The notes beneath the pieces were generated by a model. That model was not told the DNA's origin. It did not search any database and worked only from the letters and a program-made list of their open reading frames with translations. From Yinghuangia elevatio (GTDB taxonomy: Bacteria; Actinomycetota; Actinomycetes; Streptomycetales; Streptomycetaceae), in NCBI RefSeq assembly GCF_040649515.1, contig NZ_JBEZFP010000024.1, positions 20,565 to 84,564 on the forward strand: a DNA stretch of 64,000 bases. The letters are read 5' to 3'. The position numbers and the translations under genes were made by a program. Positions 16,933 to 25,659 of this stretch are shown here, piece by piece (positions within the stretch are counted from its first letter, which is position 1; every line of letters begins with the position of its first letter).

Positions 16933-17493
16933 TCAGCCGACCAACTCGCCGGTACGCACCAGCAGGCCTTCGGCGCGTGGCAGCACGCCCCGGTGGACCA
17001 CCGTGCCGCCCGCGTCGAGGAAGACGTACGTGCCGGGCTCGGTCACCCCGAAGCGCCGCCACAGGTCGCCGCTCGTGTCGGCGAGATGCGGGAAGGCGCC
17101 GACTCCCGTCGAGGTGACGAACTCGCGGAGCGCGGCGGGATCGGCGGCCGCCGCGACCCCGACCACCGTGGCGCGGTCGCCGTGCAGCACCGCCGCCTTG
17201 TCGGTCTCCGCGGCCTGCGCCCGGCATTCGGCACTGGCCGCCGACCAGAACCACAGCACCGCGGGCCTGCCCAGCAGCGTGACGCCGGCGAACGGCTTCC
17301 GGTCGATGGTGACGGTCGTGAAGACCAGCAGGTCGGGCGTGCTCGTCGGGGAGGCCGCGGCAGGGGCGGGAGCGACGGCCCCGGCGGGGGACGTACCCCC
17401 GCCGGAGTCCGCGGACTTGGCCGCGGAGCCGCACCCGGACACCGCGCTCAGGGCGAGGAGGGCGAGCACCGAGAGGATCAGCCGTACACGCAT
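16933..17493 (-). CDS. Thioredoxin-like (redoxin) lipoprotein with a degenerate active site
   Basis: This 186-residue protein has a lipoprotein signal peptide (RLILSVLALLALSAVSGCG, lipobox Cys at residue 21), a linker, and a TlpA/redoxin-like fold from about residue 55 (DRKPFAGVTLLGRPAVLWFW). Normal TlpA-type proteins then read W-C-x-x-C; here the text is FWSAASAECRAQA, with only the distal Cys kept. The C-terminal beta-strand (GTYVFLDAGGTVVHRGVLP) is conserved. The missing first Cys argues against a disulfide reductase role; a single-Cys or structural role is possible. GGGAG upstream supports ATG 17493. Confidence 0.8.
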   Translation of the reverse strand: MRVRLILSVLALLALSAVSGCGSAAKSADSGGGTSPAGAVAPAPAAASPTSTPDLLVFTTVTIDRKPFAGVTLLGRPAVLWFWSAASAECRAQAAETDKAAVLHGDRATVVGVAAAADPAALREFVTSTGVGAFPHLADTSGDLWRRFGVTEPGTYVFLDAGGTVVHRGVLPRAEGLLVRTGELVG

Positions 17494-17627
17494 CGCAGAC
17501 TCCCAGGACGGAGGAGCAGGGCGCGAACGACAACGATGCTAGAACGACCACCCGTCGCCGAGTGGGGAGTTCGCGATTCCGGTAGCACCTCGGCGGCGCG
17601 TCCTGGCGCCTCGCGCCCCCTGCCGCG

Positions 17628-18125
17628 TCAGGCGGCGACAGCCACCGCGGCGCGGTCGAAGGCGGCCGCCGGGACCACCGGGGCGGGCAGGGCGGTGACC
17701 GTCGCGGTGCGGGCGGCGGCTGCCTTCGGGCGGGCGAACACGAACAGCCGCAGCACGAGGAACCGGCCGATCCCGGCCAAGCCGGACGCCGAGAGGTAGA
17801 CCGCCTGCTCGGTGAGCGCACCGGGGTTCGTGGCGACCGTGTCGAGGACCAGCATCGCGGCCGTCGTGAACAGGTAGCAGACCACCGCGGTTCCGGTGGA
17901 CTCCACGTGCACGCGCCAACTCGCCCGGCCGTTGCGGAACGTGATCCGGCTGTGCAGCTCGTTGGCCAGCAGCGTGGACACTACCGTGATGATCGCGTTG
18001 GCGACGGCGACGGACATGCTGCCGGACAGGTACACCAGCGCGGCGCTGGAGGCGAGTCCGGTGCCTCCGCCGCAGACCACGAACCGCACGAACGAGGCGA
18101 CGGGGCCGGGCTGTCCGCTGCTCAC
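17628..18125 (-). CDS. GtrA-family membrane protein
   Basis: This 165-residue protein has four predicted membrane helices (FVRFVVCGGGTGLASSAALV onward) and the GtrA-type text ANELHSRITFRNG between helices two and three. GtrA proteins are small membrane proteins linked to transport of lipid-linked sugars for cell-surface glycosylation. I placed the start at GTG 18125, where AGGGGA lies 7 bp upstream; ATG 18140 is five codons further up and less well placed. The C-terminal 30 residues are Ala/Val-rich and hydrophilic in parts. A GGGACAG palindrome lies 100 bp upstream. Confidence 0.88.
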   Translation of the reverse strand: MSSGQPGPVASFVRFVVCGGGTGLASSAALVYLSGSMSVAVANAIITVVSTLLANELHSRITFRNGRASWRVHVESTGTAVVCYLFTTAAMLVLDTVATNPGALTEQAVYLSASGLAGIGRFLVLRLFVFARPKAAAARTATVTALPAPVVPAAAFDRAAVAVAA

Positions 18126-18224
18126 TGTTGTTCCCCTCATCCGCTCGGCGGAGCCTCGTCGTCCGCGTACCTCCAACCTAGGAACCGGAGGCGCGCCAAC
18201 CCATGGGGCCGACATCCCAACCGG

Positions 18225-18242
18225 GGTGGGGACAGCCCCACC
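18225..18242. promoter_or_regulatory. GGGACAG-type palindrome in the 331-bp gap 18126-18456
   Basis: GGTGGGG-ACAG-CCCCACC forms perfect 7-bp arms around an ACAG spacer. A site with the same ACAG spacer and near-identical arms lies upstream of the kinase gene at 52612. It is 100 bp upstream of the GtrA gene. Nothing gene-like is seen in the rest of 18126-18456, although GTGGGG and TGGGGC segments recur there. Confidence 0.5.
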
Positions 18243-18456
18243 ATTCGACGTGGGGTTGCTCGCTTCCGGCGGACCGTTCCTCGGCATGACCCAACCCTCG
18301 TGCGTGGACAGGGGGTGGGGCATCCGCCCACGGCGGGCATCTTCGCTACGCCGACAGTTGTCGCCCGGACGCCGGGCGTGCTCCCGCCGACGTATGCCGA
18401 TCGGCGGATACCGGCCCGCGGGCGTACGCCGCCGGGCGCAGGGGGTCAGGGGTTCG

Positions 18457-19440
18457 CTAGCGGCTGTCCGCGTACAGCCGCCGCATCGCCGCCGCGGCCT
18501 CCGCCATGCGGTCGCGCAGCTCCCGCGGCTCCAGCACTTCGATCTCGGGCCCAAGGGTGAGGAGTACGTCGTAGGCGACCGCGAGGGACTCGACGGGCAG
18601 CCGGGTCGTCACCCAGCCGTGCTCGTCGGGCTCGCCTGCGGCGGCATCGGCGGCCTCCAAGGCGGGTGGTTCCGCGACGCGGACAAGAGCGGTACGCCCC
18701 GCCGGACTGATCCGCACCACCACCTCGTCCGCGAGCAGTGACCTCGCGAACCGTGCGGCGTTCTGCGCCCAGAAGCCCGCAAGGTCGAAGCCTTCCTCAC
18801 GCTCGAAGGAGCGGCCCGTGTCGGACACACCCACCATGCGGTCGACGCGGTACGTCCGAAAGTCGTCACCGACGCGGCCGACCAGGTACCAGACGGCCGC
18901 CTTCAGGACGACGCCGTAGGGGTCCAGCTCACGCGTGACCTCTTCGACGACCCGCCACCCACGCCGATACCGCACCTCCAGGCGCCGGTCCTGCCAGATC
19001 GCCGAGGCAAGTTCGGCGAGCAGCGGCGGCGGCTCGGCATTGTGGAACCAGCCGGGCACGTCCAGATGGAACCGCTGTCCGGTACGCGCCGTCGCCGCGC
19101 GCAACGACGGGGGCAGCGCGGCCAGCACCTTGAGCCTCGCGTTGGCGACCGCGTCCCCGAGTCCCAGGTCCTCGGCGGGCCCGGGCAGTCCGGCCAGGAA
19201 CAGCGCCTCGGCCTCGGCCTGGCTCAACCCGGTCAGCCGGGTGCGGTACCCGCCGACGAGGCGGTAGCCGCCGTGCCGGCCCTGGTCCGCGTACACCGGC
19301 ACGCCCGCCTCGGAGAGCGCGACCACGTCGCGGTAGACCGTGCGCTCCGACACGCCCAGTTCCCCGGCCAGTTCGGCCGCGGTCATGGTGTCGCGGGATT
19401 GCAGCAGCAGCACGAGGGAGATCAACCGGGCGGCGCGCAC
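18457..19440 (-). CDS. WYL-domain transcriptional regulator (DeoR/YafY type)
   Basis: This 327-residue regulator has an N-terminal winged helix-turn-helix (about 1-60: LLLQSRDTMTAAELAGEL, SERTVYRDVVALSEAGVPV). A WYL domain follows in the middle (about 115-205), with KAAVWYLVGRVGDDFRTYRV as its core, and a WCX-like C-terminal part. WYL proteins sense ligands, often nucleic acids or nucleotides. I chose GTG 19440 (VRAARLISLVLLLQS) because family members begin here; a GTG at 19482 would add 14 residues. No co-operonic target is obvious, since the neighbours are in separate units. Confidence 0.9.
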   Translation of the reverse strand: MRAARLISLVLLLQSRDTMTAAELAGELGVSERTVYRDVVALSEAGVPVYADQGRHGGYRLVGGYRTRLTGLSQAEAEALFLAGLPGPAEDLGLGDAVANARLKVLAALPPSLRAATARTGQRFHLDVPGWFHNAEPPPLLAELASAIWQDRRLEVRYRRGWRVVEEVTRELDPYGVVLKAAVWYLVGRVGDDFRTYRVDRMVGVSDTGRSFEREEGFDLAGFWAQNAARFARSLLADEVVVRISPAGRTALVRVAEPPALEAADAAAGEPDEHGWVTTRLPVESLAVAYDVLLTLGPEIEVLEPRELRDRMAEAAAAMRRLYADSR

Positions 19441-19620
19441 CCGCCCATACTCCCGCAGCACACCCCGGTAGCCCGCCGACACTCCCTGTCCGGTGCGGCG
19501 CGGGTGGCGTACGGCGCGGACCGAGACCGGGCCGGCCTGTGCGACGCCGGGCGAGACTGTGCCGACCGAGCCGACAGCCGGAACTTCACCGGCGGCCCGC
19601 GTCGTCCAGAACCGTCAGGC

Positions 19621-20271
19621 CTAGCCGAACAGTTCGTCGCGTCGGGCGCGCCAGCGGTCCAGCATCAGCGGCAGTTCCTCGCCGACGAACTCGAAGAACG
19701 CCAGCGTCTCGGCCATCCGGCGCCCCGCCGGGGTGTCCGGGCCGAGGCTGCGCACGCCGTCGCGCAGCGACTCCTGCCAGCGCTTTATGACCACGTCGCG
19801 GCTGGCCAGCGCCTCGTACCACTGGTCGTTGCGTACGCGGTAGCGATCCCGCCGGGTGCCCGGCTCACGCTCCACCGACAGCATGTGCTGCTGGCTGAGG
19901 TAGCGCACCGCGCCCGACACGGCCGCCGGGCTGACCTGCAACCGTTCGCCCAGTTCGGCGGACGTCATCGTGCCCGAGTCGGCGGCGAGCAGGGCCGCGA
20001 AGACCCTGGCCGGCATGCGCTGCACCCCGGCCTCCACGAACACACCCGCGAACGACTCGACGAAACGGGAGACCGCCTCGTCGTCCCGGCCCCGGTCCTC
20101 GGCCACCGCGGCCCCGGTGCCCCCGATGTCCCGTGCGGCGCCGCCGGTGTCACCTCGCGCACCGGCATCGCCTCGTACGCCGGCCGCACCGCGCGCACCG
20201 GCTGCCTTGCGCGCAGATGTCTCGCGCACAGTCTCGCGCGAAGCGCCCCCGCGTCCGCTCCCTGACGTCAT
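19621..20271 (-). CDS. MarR/GbsR-type transcriptional regulator
   Basis: This 216-residue regulator has a winged helix-turn-helix at about residues 85-150: SGTMTSAELGERLQVSPAAV, then SGAVRYLSQQHMLSVEREPG. A helical C-terminus follows (FFEFVGEELPLMLDRWRARR). The overall layout is GbsR-like. The first 55 residues are a Gly/Ala/Arg/Asp repeat (RKAAGARGAAGVRGDAGARG), likely disordered. I placed the start at ATG 20271, with GGGGAG upstream; an in-frame TTG at 20307 lies in the promoter zone. It diverges from an ABC exporter pair, the usual target of such regulators. The AT-rich 20272-20362 stretch holds ATACGC and GCGTAT as a loose inverted pair. Confidence 0.85.
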   Translation of the reverse strand: MTSGSGRGGASRETVRETSARKAAGARGAAGVRGDAGARGDTGGAARDIGGTGAAVAEDRGRDDEAVSRFVESFAGVFVEAGVQRMPARVFAALLAADSGTMTSAELGERLQVSPAAVSGAVRYLSQQHMLSVEREPGTRRDRYRVRNDQWYEALASRDVVIKRWQESLRDGVRSLGPDTPAGRRMAETLAFFEFVGEELPLMLDRWRARRDELFG

Positions 20272-20362
20272 CGCCGTCTTGTCTCCCCTGCTCAGAGCCT
20301 CGCTCAAGTTTATACGCTTCCTTTATTTCACAACTTCCTGAATCTCGCGTATGTTCAGAATC

Positions 20363-21379
20363 ATGACCACGGCCATCAGCGTCGCCGGATTGCACAAGTC
20401 GTTCGGCCGGACACACGCACTCGACGGGCTCGACCTGGAGGTCAGGACCGGGGAGGTACACGGCTTCCTCGGCCCCAACGGCTCCGGGAAGTCCACCACC
20501 ATCCGCGTCCTGCTCGGACTGCTGCGCGCCGACTCGGGCACCGCCCGGCTGCTCGGCGGCGACCCGTGGCACGACGCGGTGGCGCTGCACCGGCGGCTCG
20601 CGTACGTCCCCGGCGACGTGACCCTGTGGCGCAACCTCAGCGGCGGCGAAGTCATCGACCTGTACGGGCGCCTGCGCGGCGGACTCGACAAGGACCGGCG
20701 GGCGGAACTGCTGCGGCGCTTCGAACTCGACCCGACCAAGAAGGGGCGCACGTACTCCAAGGGGAACCGGCAAAAGGTCGCGCTCGTCGCGGCGTTCGCG
20801 TCGGATGTCGACCTGCTGATCCTGGACGAGCCGACCTCCGGGCTCGACCCGCTGATGGAGGAGGTCTTCCAGCGGTGCGTCGCCGAGGAGCGCGAGCGCG
20901 GGCGGACGGTCCTGCTCTCCAGCCACATCCTCAGCGAGGTCGAGGCCCTGTGCGACCGGGTGAGCATCATCCGGCGCGGACGCACCGTCGAGACCGGGAC
21001 GCTCGCCGAGCTACGCCACCTCACGCGGACCAGCGTGAGCGCCGAACTCGCCGGCCGGGCAAACGGATTGGCGCAGCTGCCCGGGGTGCACGACCTGGCG
21101 GTCCAGGGGCAACGGGTGCGGCTCCAGGTCGACTCGGACAAGCTCGACGCGGTGCTGCGGTCGCTGGCGGACTCGGGCGTACGGTCGCTGACGAGTACGC
21201 CGCCGACCTTGGAAGAGCTGTTCCTGCGGCACTACCAGGATGATGCCGAAGGCGCCGGTGCCGACGGAGACGCCGACGCGGGGACGCCGGGCGACGCGGG
21301 GGCGCCGGGTGCCGCAGGGACGCCGGGCGACGCGAGGGCGCAGGCCGACGCGGATGGGCAGGAGGCGGTGCAGCGATGA
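20363..21379 (+). CDS. ABC transporter ATP-binding protein (ABC-2 type exporter)
   Basis: This 338-residue ATPase has Walker A GPNGSGKST (37-45), Walker B LLILDEPTSGLD (151-162) and the H-loop LLSSHILSEVE. The signature motif reads YSKGNRQK (131-138) rather than LSGGQ, a variant seen in DrrA/tetronasin-type exporters. The last 50 residues are a Gly/Asp/Ala/Pro repeat tail (PGDAGAPGAAGTPGDARAQ) probably disordered. ATG 20363 gives the family N-terminus; ATG 20351 is four codons upstream, and neither has a clear ribosome site, so a leaderless message is possible. It overlaps the permease gene by four bases. Confidence 0.92.
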   Translation: MTTAISVAGLHKSFGRTHALDGLDLEVRTGEVHGFLGPNGSGKSTTIRVLLGLLRADSGTARLLGGDPWHDAVALHRRLAYVPGDVTLWRNLSGGEVIDLYGRLRGGLDKDRRAELLRRFELDPTKKGRTYSKGNRQKVALVAAFASDVDLLILDEPTSGLDPLMEEVFQRCVAEERERGRTVLLSSHILSEVEALCDRVSIIRRGRTVETGTLAELRHLTRTSVSAELAGRANGLAQLPGVHDLAVQGQRVRLQVDSDKLDAVLRSLADSGVRSLTSTPPTLEELFLRHYQDDAEGAGADGDADAGTPGDAGAPGAAGTPGDARAQADADGQEAVQR

Positions 21380-23004
21380 CCGCCGCGGCCGACACGACCA
21401 CCACCACGGGCTTCGCAGCCCCCGTCCGAGGATCCCGGCAACTGGCGGGCACCGGAGGCCTGTTGCGCCTGGCCCTGCGCCGAGACCGGGTCATGGTCCC
21501 GCTGTGGGTGCTGCTGGTGGGCGGCACCACCGCCGGCGCCGCGGGCAGTCTCGGCGGCATGTACGGCACACCGGCCGAACGCGCCGACGTCGTCGACTCG
21601 ATGGCCGCCAACAGTTCGCTGCGGTCGCTCTACGGACCGGTGTTCGACGACTCCCTCGGCGCCATCGTGGCCTGGCGGTACGTCGCCTTCATGGCCGCGT
21701 TCGCCGCCGTCATGAGCCTGCTCATCGTGGTCCGCCACACCCGTGAGGAAGAGGAGACGGGCCGTCAGGAGATGCTGTCCGCTGCGATGGTCGGCCGCCG
21801 CGCACCGCTGACCGCCGCACTGCTGACCGCCCTGATCGCGAACGCGGGCGTCGCACTGATCGTCGCCGTCGGTCTCTCCGGCGAGGGACGGGCGGGCGCG
21901 CTCGCGCTCGGCCTCGGGATCGGCGGCGTGGGCATGCTGTTCGCCACGACGGCCGCGATTGCGGCACAACTCACCGAGACCGCAAGGCTCGCCAAGGGCC
22001 TCACGGCGGCGGTGCTCGGGCTGGCGTGGGCGCTGAAGGCGGCCGGCGACGCCGCGGCGGACGACGGGTCGAACATCCTGACCTGGCTGTCGCCCATCGG
22101 CTGGGCGGAGAACCTCCGGTCCTTCGCGGACGAACGCTGGTGGGTACTCCTGCTGTTCGCGGCGGCGACCACCGTACAGGCGCTGATCGCCTACACCTTG
22201 GCCGGACGCCGCGACATCGGCATGAGCTTCCTCCCGGCCCGCCCGGGCCCGGCGACGGGCGCGCTCGGCACGGCCGAGGGCCTCGCCTGGCGGCTGCAGC
22301 GCGGCAGCCTGTTCGGCTGGGCCGGCGGATTCCTCGTGGCGGGCGTGATGTTCGGGGCGATGACCGACGGCGCCGCCGACCTGATCGGGGACAACCAGCA
22401 GGCCAAGGACATGATTGCGCGCCTCGGCGGGCAGTCCGGCGTCACCGACGCGTTCCTGGCCGGCATGATCGCCATGTTCGGCATGGTCGCCGCGGTCTAC
22501 ATCGTGCAGTCCGTGCTGCGGCTGGACGGCGAGGAGACCGCGCAGCGTGCCGAGCCCGTCCTCGCGAACGCGGTCGGACGCCTTCGCTGGGCCGCAGGGC
22601 ACCTCGCCGTGGCCTTCGGCGGCGCGGCGCTCCTCATGGTCGTCGCGGGCCTCGGCCTCGCGGCCGGCTACCGGCAGGACGTCGCGGCGGTCCTCGGCGG
22701 CAGCCTCGTCCAGGTCCCGGCGGTCTGGGCGGTGGGTGCGGTGGCGGCGCTGGCGTACGGTGCGTACCCGCATGCGGCGGTGCTGGGGTGGGCGTACGCC
22801 GGGCTGTGCCTCGGGCTCGGCTGGATCGGCGCCGCGTTCGACCTCCCGCAATGGGCGCTGAAGATCTCGCCGTTCGCGCACCTGCCCAAGATGCCCGGCA
22901 ACGCCATGGACTGGCCGGCGGTCGGGGTGCTCGTCGGGCTGACGGTGCTGCTCATCGGCGGAGGGCTCGCGGCCCTGCGCCGCCGCGACCTGCAGACCGG
23001 CTGA
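21376..23004 (+). CDS. ABC exporter permease (tetronasin-type, duplicated six-TM)
   Basis: This 542-residue permease has about 12 membrane helices in two halves, each starting with a conserved segment near the membrane (LALRRDRVMVPLWVLLVGGT and GSLFGWAGGFLVAGVMFGAM). This arrangement, with YGPVFDDSLGAIVAWRYVAF in the first loop, is typical of the tetronasin/DrrB-like exporter group of actinomycetes, which pump drugs or lipophilic metabolites. Its ATG overlaps the ATPase stop (ATGA), so the two are translationally coupled. A MarR/GbsR-type regulator is divergent. The substrate cannot be read from the sequence. Confidence 0.92.
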   Translation: MTAAADTTTTTGFAAPVRGSRQLAGTGGLLRLALRRDRVMVPLWVLLVGGTTAGAAGSLGGMYGTPAERADVVDSMAANSSLRSLYGPVFDDSLGAIVAWRYVAFMAAFAAVMSLLIVVRHTREEEETGRQEMLSAAMVGRRAPLTAALLTALIANAGVALIVAVGLSGEGRAGALALGLGIGGVGMLFATTAAIAAQLTETARLAKGLTAAVLGLAWALKAAGDAAADDGSNILTWLSPIGWAENLRSFADERWWVLLLFAAATTVQALIAYTLAGRRDIGMSFLPARPGPATGALGTAEGLAWRLQRGSLFGWAGGFLVAGVMFGAMTDGAADLIGDNQQAKDMIARLGGQSGVTDAFLAGMIAMFGMVAAVYIVQSVLRLDGEETAQRAEPVLANAVGRLRWAAGHLAVAFGGAALLMVVAGLGLAAGYRQDVAAVLGGSLVQVPAVWAVGAVAALAYGAYPHAAVLGWAYAGLCLGLGWIGAAFDLPQWALKISPFAHLPKMPGNAMDWPAVGVLVGLTVLLIGGGLAALRRRDLQTG

Positions 23005-23061
23005 AGCGGGCGGCGCAGGCAGGCGGCGCAGGCAGCGGCTTCGGCGGGCCGTGTTGCCGTG

Positions 23062-24579
23062 TTATCCCTCGTCCTCCGGCGCCTTCGTCCACTCGGTACT
23101 GCCGATCGGCTGCTGGAAGATCGGCCGTCCGATGTTTCCGCTCGTCCGGAACGGCTTCCCGTGGTCGTCGATCCGCACCGACCCGCGGCGGTCCCCGCTG
23201 GACCACTCCAACTCCAGGTACCAGCTCACGTCGTGGGCCTGGCTGTGCGCGGACACGTAGAAGACCTCGGGATCGGACTCGCTGACCTTGTACGGGAAGT
23301 CCCGCTGCCCGGACTTCGGCACCGTGTCCGGGCGCCCTGCGTCCAGGTCGACATCGAAGGACTTCGTACTGACTTCGCCGCCGCAACCGACCCCCATCAC
23401 GTAGTCGTTCCAGCCGAGCGGCGCCTGCTTCCCGATGACCCGCACGTGCAGGGCTGTGACGACGACCGTCTGCTCCCCGGTCCCCTGCACGGTCAGCGCG
23501 AGCATCTGGTCCCCGCTCGCGACGCCGCCCAGCGCGCTCACCCAACCCCGGGCGTCCTGCTCGGTGGGCGGCGGAGGCACCTCCGCGGGCTTGCGGTTCA
23601 CCAAGTAGTGCTGGCTACAGGGGGTTTCCCATTTGTACGGGTTCGCCGCGACCGTCGGGGCCGAGCCGTCGCGTACCGTCTCCGCCGCGCCCGGCCGCGG
23701 CGACGTCCCGTTGCCCCGCGGGGACGTCGAGCCGGACGCCGATGCGGATGCCGATCCCGACGGTGCGGACGGGGTCCCCGGGACGCCCGTACGCGTGCCG
23801 CCGTCGTCACCCGGCACCGGGCCCGGCGCCGCGGGGAGTTCTCCCGCGAACGGGGAAGTCGCGGCGGGCGGTCCGCCGGGGGGTGGCGTGGCCCCCACGG
23901 ACTGCCGGGTGTCACCGTCGTCTCCGCCCGGCAGGAGGTTCACCATGAGCGCGACGGACACGGCGGCCGCGGCCGTTCCCACGCCGGCGAGGGCGACCGT
24001 ACGTCGACGCCGCCGACGGCCGGCCGCGGGTTCCGTCGAGGGGCTGTTCGGTTCGGACCGCTCGGACGGCGTGGCCAACGCGGCGAGGGACGCGGACGCC
24101 TGCTCGGCGGACCGGTCCTCGGACGTCGAGGTCTCGGACGTCGGGGTCTCGGACGTCGGGGTCTCGGACGTCGGGGTCTTGGAAACCGGGGTCTCGGAAA
24201 CCGGGGTCTCGGACGTGGGACTTTCGGAAGCCGGGGTCTCGGAAGTCGGGGTCCCGGAAACCGGGTTCCCCGAAGCCGTATCGGCCGGAATCGGCGCGGC
24301 AGGCGCCGGGTCCGGCTGGGGCGTCACGGCGCCTTTGCGCTGCCGCAGCACATCCGCCCGCACCCACCGCCGGTGCAGTTCGACCAGTTCCTCGGGGGTG
24401 GCGCCGCATATTCGTGCGAACCGCTCGACGGGCGCGTAGTCCAACGGAACGGCGTCCCCGTTGACGTACCGGTGAAGGGTCGACCCGCTGAGGTGCAGCC
24501 GCTTGCCCAGCACCCCGTAACTCAGCCCAGACCGGTCCTTGAGCTCCCGCAGCAGTGCCGCGAACTCCTCGTCCGCCAC
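23062..24579 (-). CDS. Membrane-anchored XRE regulator with extracellular domain
   Basis: This 505-residue protein combines an N-terminal XRE helix-turn-helix (about 1-58: SGLSYGVLGKRLHLSGSTLH, NGDAVPLDYAPVERFARICG) with a cytosolic linker. The linker contains a 5-residue Ser/Thr/Pro repeat (residues about 104-154, unit TSETP). A basic stop-transfer patch (RRRRRR, 188-193) precedes a single membrane helix (about 194-214). The remaining 290 residues are predicted outside: a Gly/Pro/Ser-rich stretch, then a folded domain from about residue 325 with two Cys (ETPCSQHYLV, GVGCGGEVST). This resembles the one-component sensors of actinomycetes with XRE heads and secreted tails. The GTG start has AAGGAGG upstream. 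It diverges from a DUF4232 lipoprotein gene. Confidence 0.88.
   Translation of the reverse strand: MADEEFAALLRELKDRSGLSYGVLGKRLHLSGSTLHRYVNGDAVPLDYAPVERFARICGATPEELVELHRRWVRADVLRQRKGAVTPQPDPAPAAPIPADTASGNPVSGTPTSETPASESPTSETPVSETPVSKTPTSETPTSETPTSETSTSEDRSAEQASASLAALATPSERSEPNSPSTEPAAGRRRRRRTVALAGVGTAAAAVSVALMVNLLPGGDDGDTRQSVGATPPPGGPPAATSPFAGELPAAPGPVPGDDGGTRTGVPGTPSAPSGSASASASGSTSPRGNGTSPRPGAAETVRDGSAPTVAANPYKWETPCSQHYLVNRKPAEVPPPPTEQDARGWVSALGGVASGDQMLALTVQGTGEQTVVVTALHVRVIGKQAPLGWNDYVMGVGCGGEVSTKSFDVDLDAGRPDTVPKSGQRDFPYKVSESDPEVFYVSAHSQAHDVSWYLELEWSSGDRRGSVRIDDHGKPFRTSGNIGRPIFQQPIGSTEWTKAPEDEG
24118..24270 (-). repeat. Coding 15-bp tandem repeats encoding TSETP units
   Basis: About ten 15-bp units inside the XRE sensor gene encode T/V/A-S-E/K-T/S-P pentapeptides. 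The units are near-identical at the DNA level (GGGGTCTCGGACGTC on the plus strand), a setting in which slippage can add or remove whole units without a frameshift. Confidence 0.8.
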
Positions 24580-24609
24580 CGTTCCTCCTTCTCCCGTGTA
24601 CCGGACAGC

Positions 24610-24631
24610 GTTCCAGGGAACCGGTGTTCCC
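24610..24631. promoter_or_regulatory. Three alternating GTTCC half-sites, candidate operator
   Basis: GTTCC-AG-GGAAC (24610-24621) overlaps GGGAAC-CGGT-GTTCCC (24616-24631), giving three half-sites in alternating orientation. The site lies between the XRE sensor gene (start 24579) and the divergent DUF4232 lipoprotein gene (start 24802). It is a good candidate for binding by the XRE protein. Another GTTCC lies nearby at 24652. Confidence 0.55.
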
Positions 24632-24801
24632 GCAGGTCAGGCCCGCTCGGGCGTTCCAGCATCCCAAACTCCCCGGCAACGGTGGCGGGCGGGACGGGTC
24701 CGCGCCCAGGATCGGGGCATCGAAGCACGCCGCGTCGACCGAAGTCCGGGGCGTGCACCGGCAGCTTGCCGGAACCCGCCCACACCCACAGGGGATCAGC
24801 C

Positions 24802-25617
24802 ATGTCCGCACGTACCTCCCGCATCCGCCTCTTCGCCGCCACGACCGCCGCGCTCGCCGCCTTCGGGCTGACCGCGTGCAGCAGCGGTGACGACGAAGCC
24901 CGCGCCGGGGCCTCCTCTCCCGCACCGAGCGCCCCTGCCCAGACGGGTGGTTCCGGTACGGGCGGCGCGACGGCCTCGCCGACGCAGTCCGGAGCCGGCA
25001 CGAGCGGCTCGGGCACGGGCAGCGCGGGTACGGGGGCAGGGACAGGCTCTTCCGCAACGCAGGGCGCCAAGTCGTCCGGCACCACAGGCGGCTCCGGCGG
25101 ATCCAACGGCACCGGTGGTTCCGGTGGTTCCGGCAATTCCAACGGCACCGGCGGCGCGGCCTCGGGCGGGTCGAACGGCGGCAACGCGTCCGGCGGCTCG
25201 GACTCCGTCCCGAAGCTCCAGCCCTGCGGCGGGACCAACACAAAGATGACCGCCACCGTCGTCGCCCGCCCGCTGAACCACCTTCTCCTCACCGTCACCA
25301 ACACCGGATCGAAGAACTGCGACCTGGTCGGCTACCCGGCCGCGCGCTTCGGTGAGGCGCAGTCCGTACCGCCGGTCGACGACACCACCAAGCCGCAGGC
25401 CGTCATCAGCCTCGCGCCCGGCGAGTCCGGCTACGCGGGCGTACGCCTGTCCGCCGGCGACGGCAGCGGCGACAACGGGTACACGACCTCGACGCTCGAG
25501 ATCCCGTTCGAGGACGGCTCGGTCGCGAACCCGTCGCTCCCGGCCGCGGGCGTGTACGTCGACACCACGCTGCAGGTGACCTACTGGCAGCAGACCCTGG
25601 ACATGGCCCTCAACTGA
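24802..25617 (+). CDS. DUF4232 lipoprotein
   Basis: This 271-residue secreted lipoprotein has signal peptide SRIRLFAATTAALAAFGLTA with lipobox Cys26 (LTACSSG). A Gly/Ser/Thr-rich linker of about 110 residues follows (GGSGGSNGTGGSGGSGNSNG) and then a DUF4232 domain from about residue 135. The domain includes LLLTVTNTGSKNCDLVGYP and ends AGVYVDTTLQVTYWQQTL. DUF4232 domains are beta-sandwich extracellular domains of unknown role. AGGGGATC lies upstream of ATG 24802. It diverges from the XRE membrane sensor and could be its regulated partner. A terminator hairpin follows. Confidence 0.92.
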   Translation: MSARTSRIRLFAATTAALAAFGLTACSSGDDEARAGASSPAPSAPAQTGGSGTGGATASPTQSGAGTSGSGTGSAGTGAGTGSSATQGAKSSGTTGGSGGSNGTGGSGGSGNSNGTGGAASGGSNGGNASGGSDSVPKLQPCGGTNTKMTATVVARPLNHLLLTVTNTGSKNCDLVGYPAARFGEAQSVPPVDDTTKPQAVISLAPGESGYAGVRLSAGDGSGDNGYTTSTLEIPFEDGSVANPSLPAAGVYVDTTLQVTYWQQTLDMALN

Positions 25618-25659
25618 CCCGCCCCGCCACGCCCCGCCGCGGACGACGGCAACGCCGAT

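Noticed and set aside
18126..18456. A small gene in the gap between GtrA and WYL genes
   Set aside because: Frames crossing it have no ribosome site or protein-like composition, and the region instead carries palindromes.
24118..24270. CRISPR or satellite array
   Set aside because: The 15-bp units are contiguous with no spacers and encode in-frame TSETP pentapeptides.
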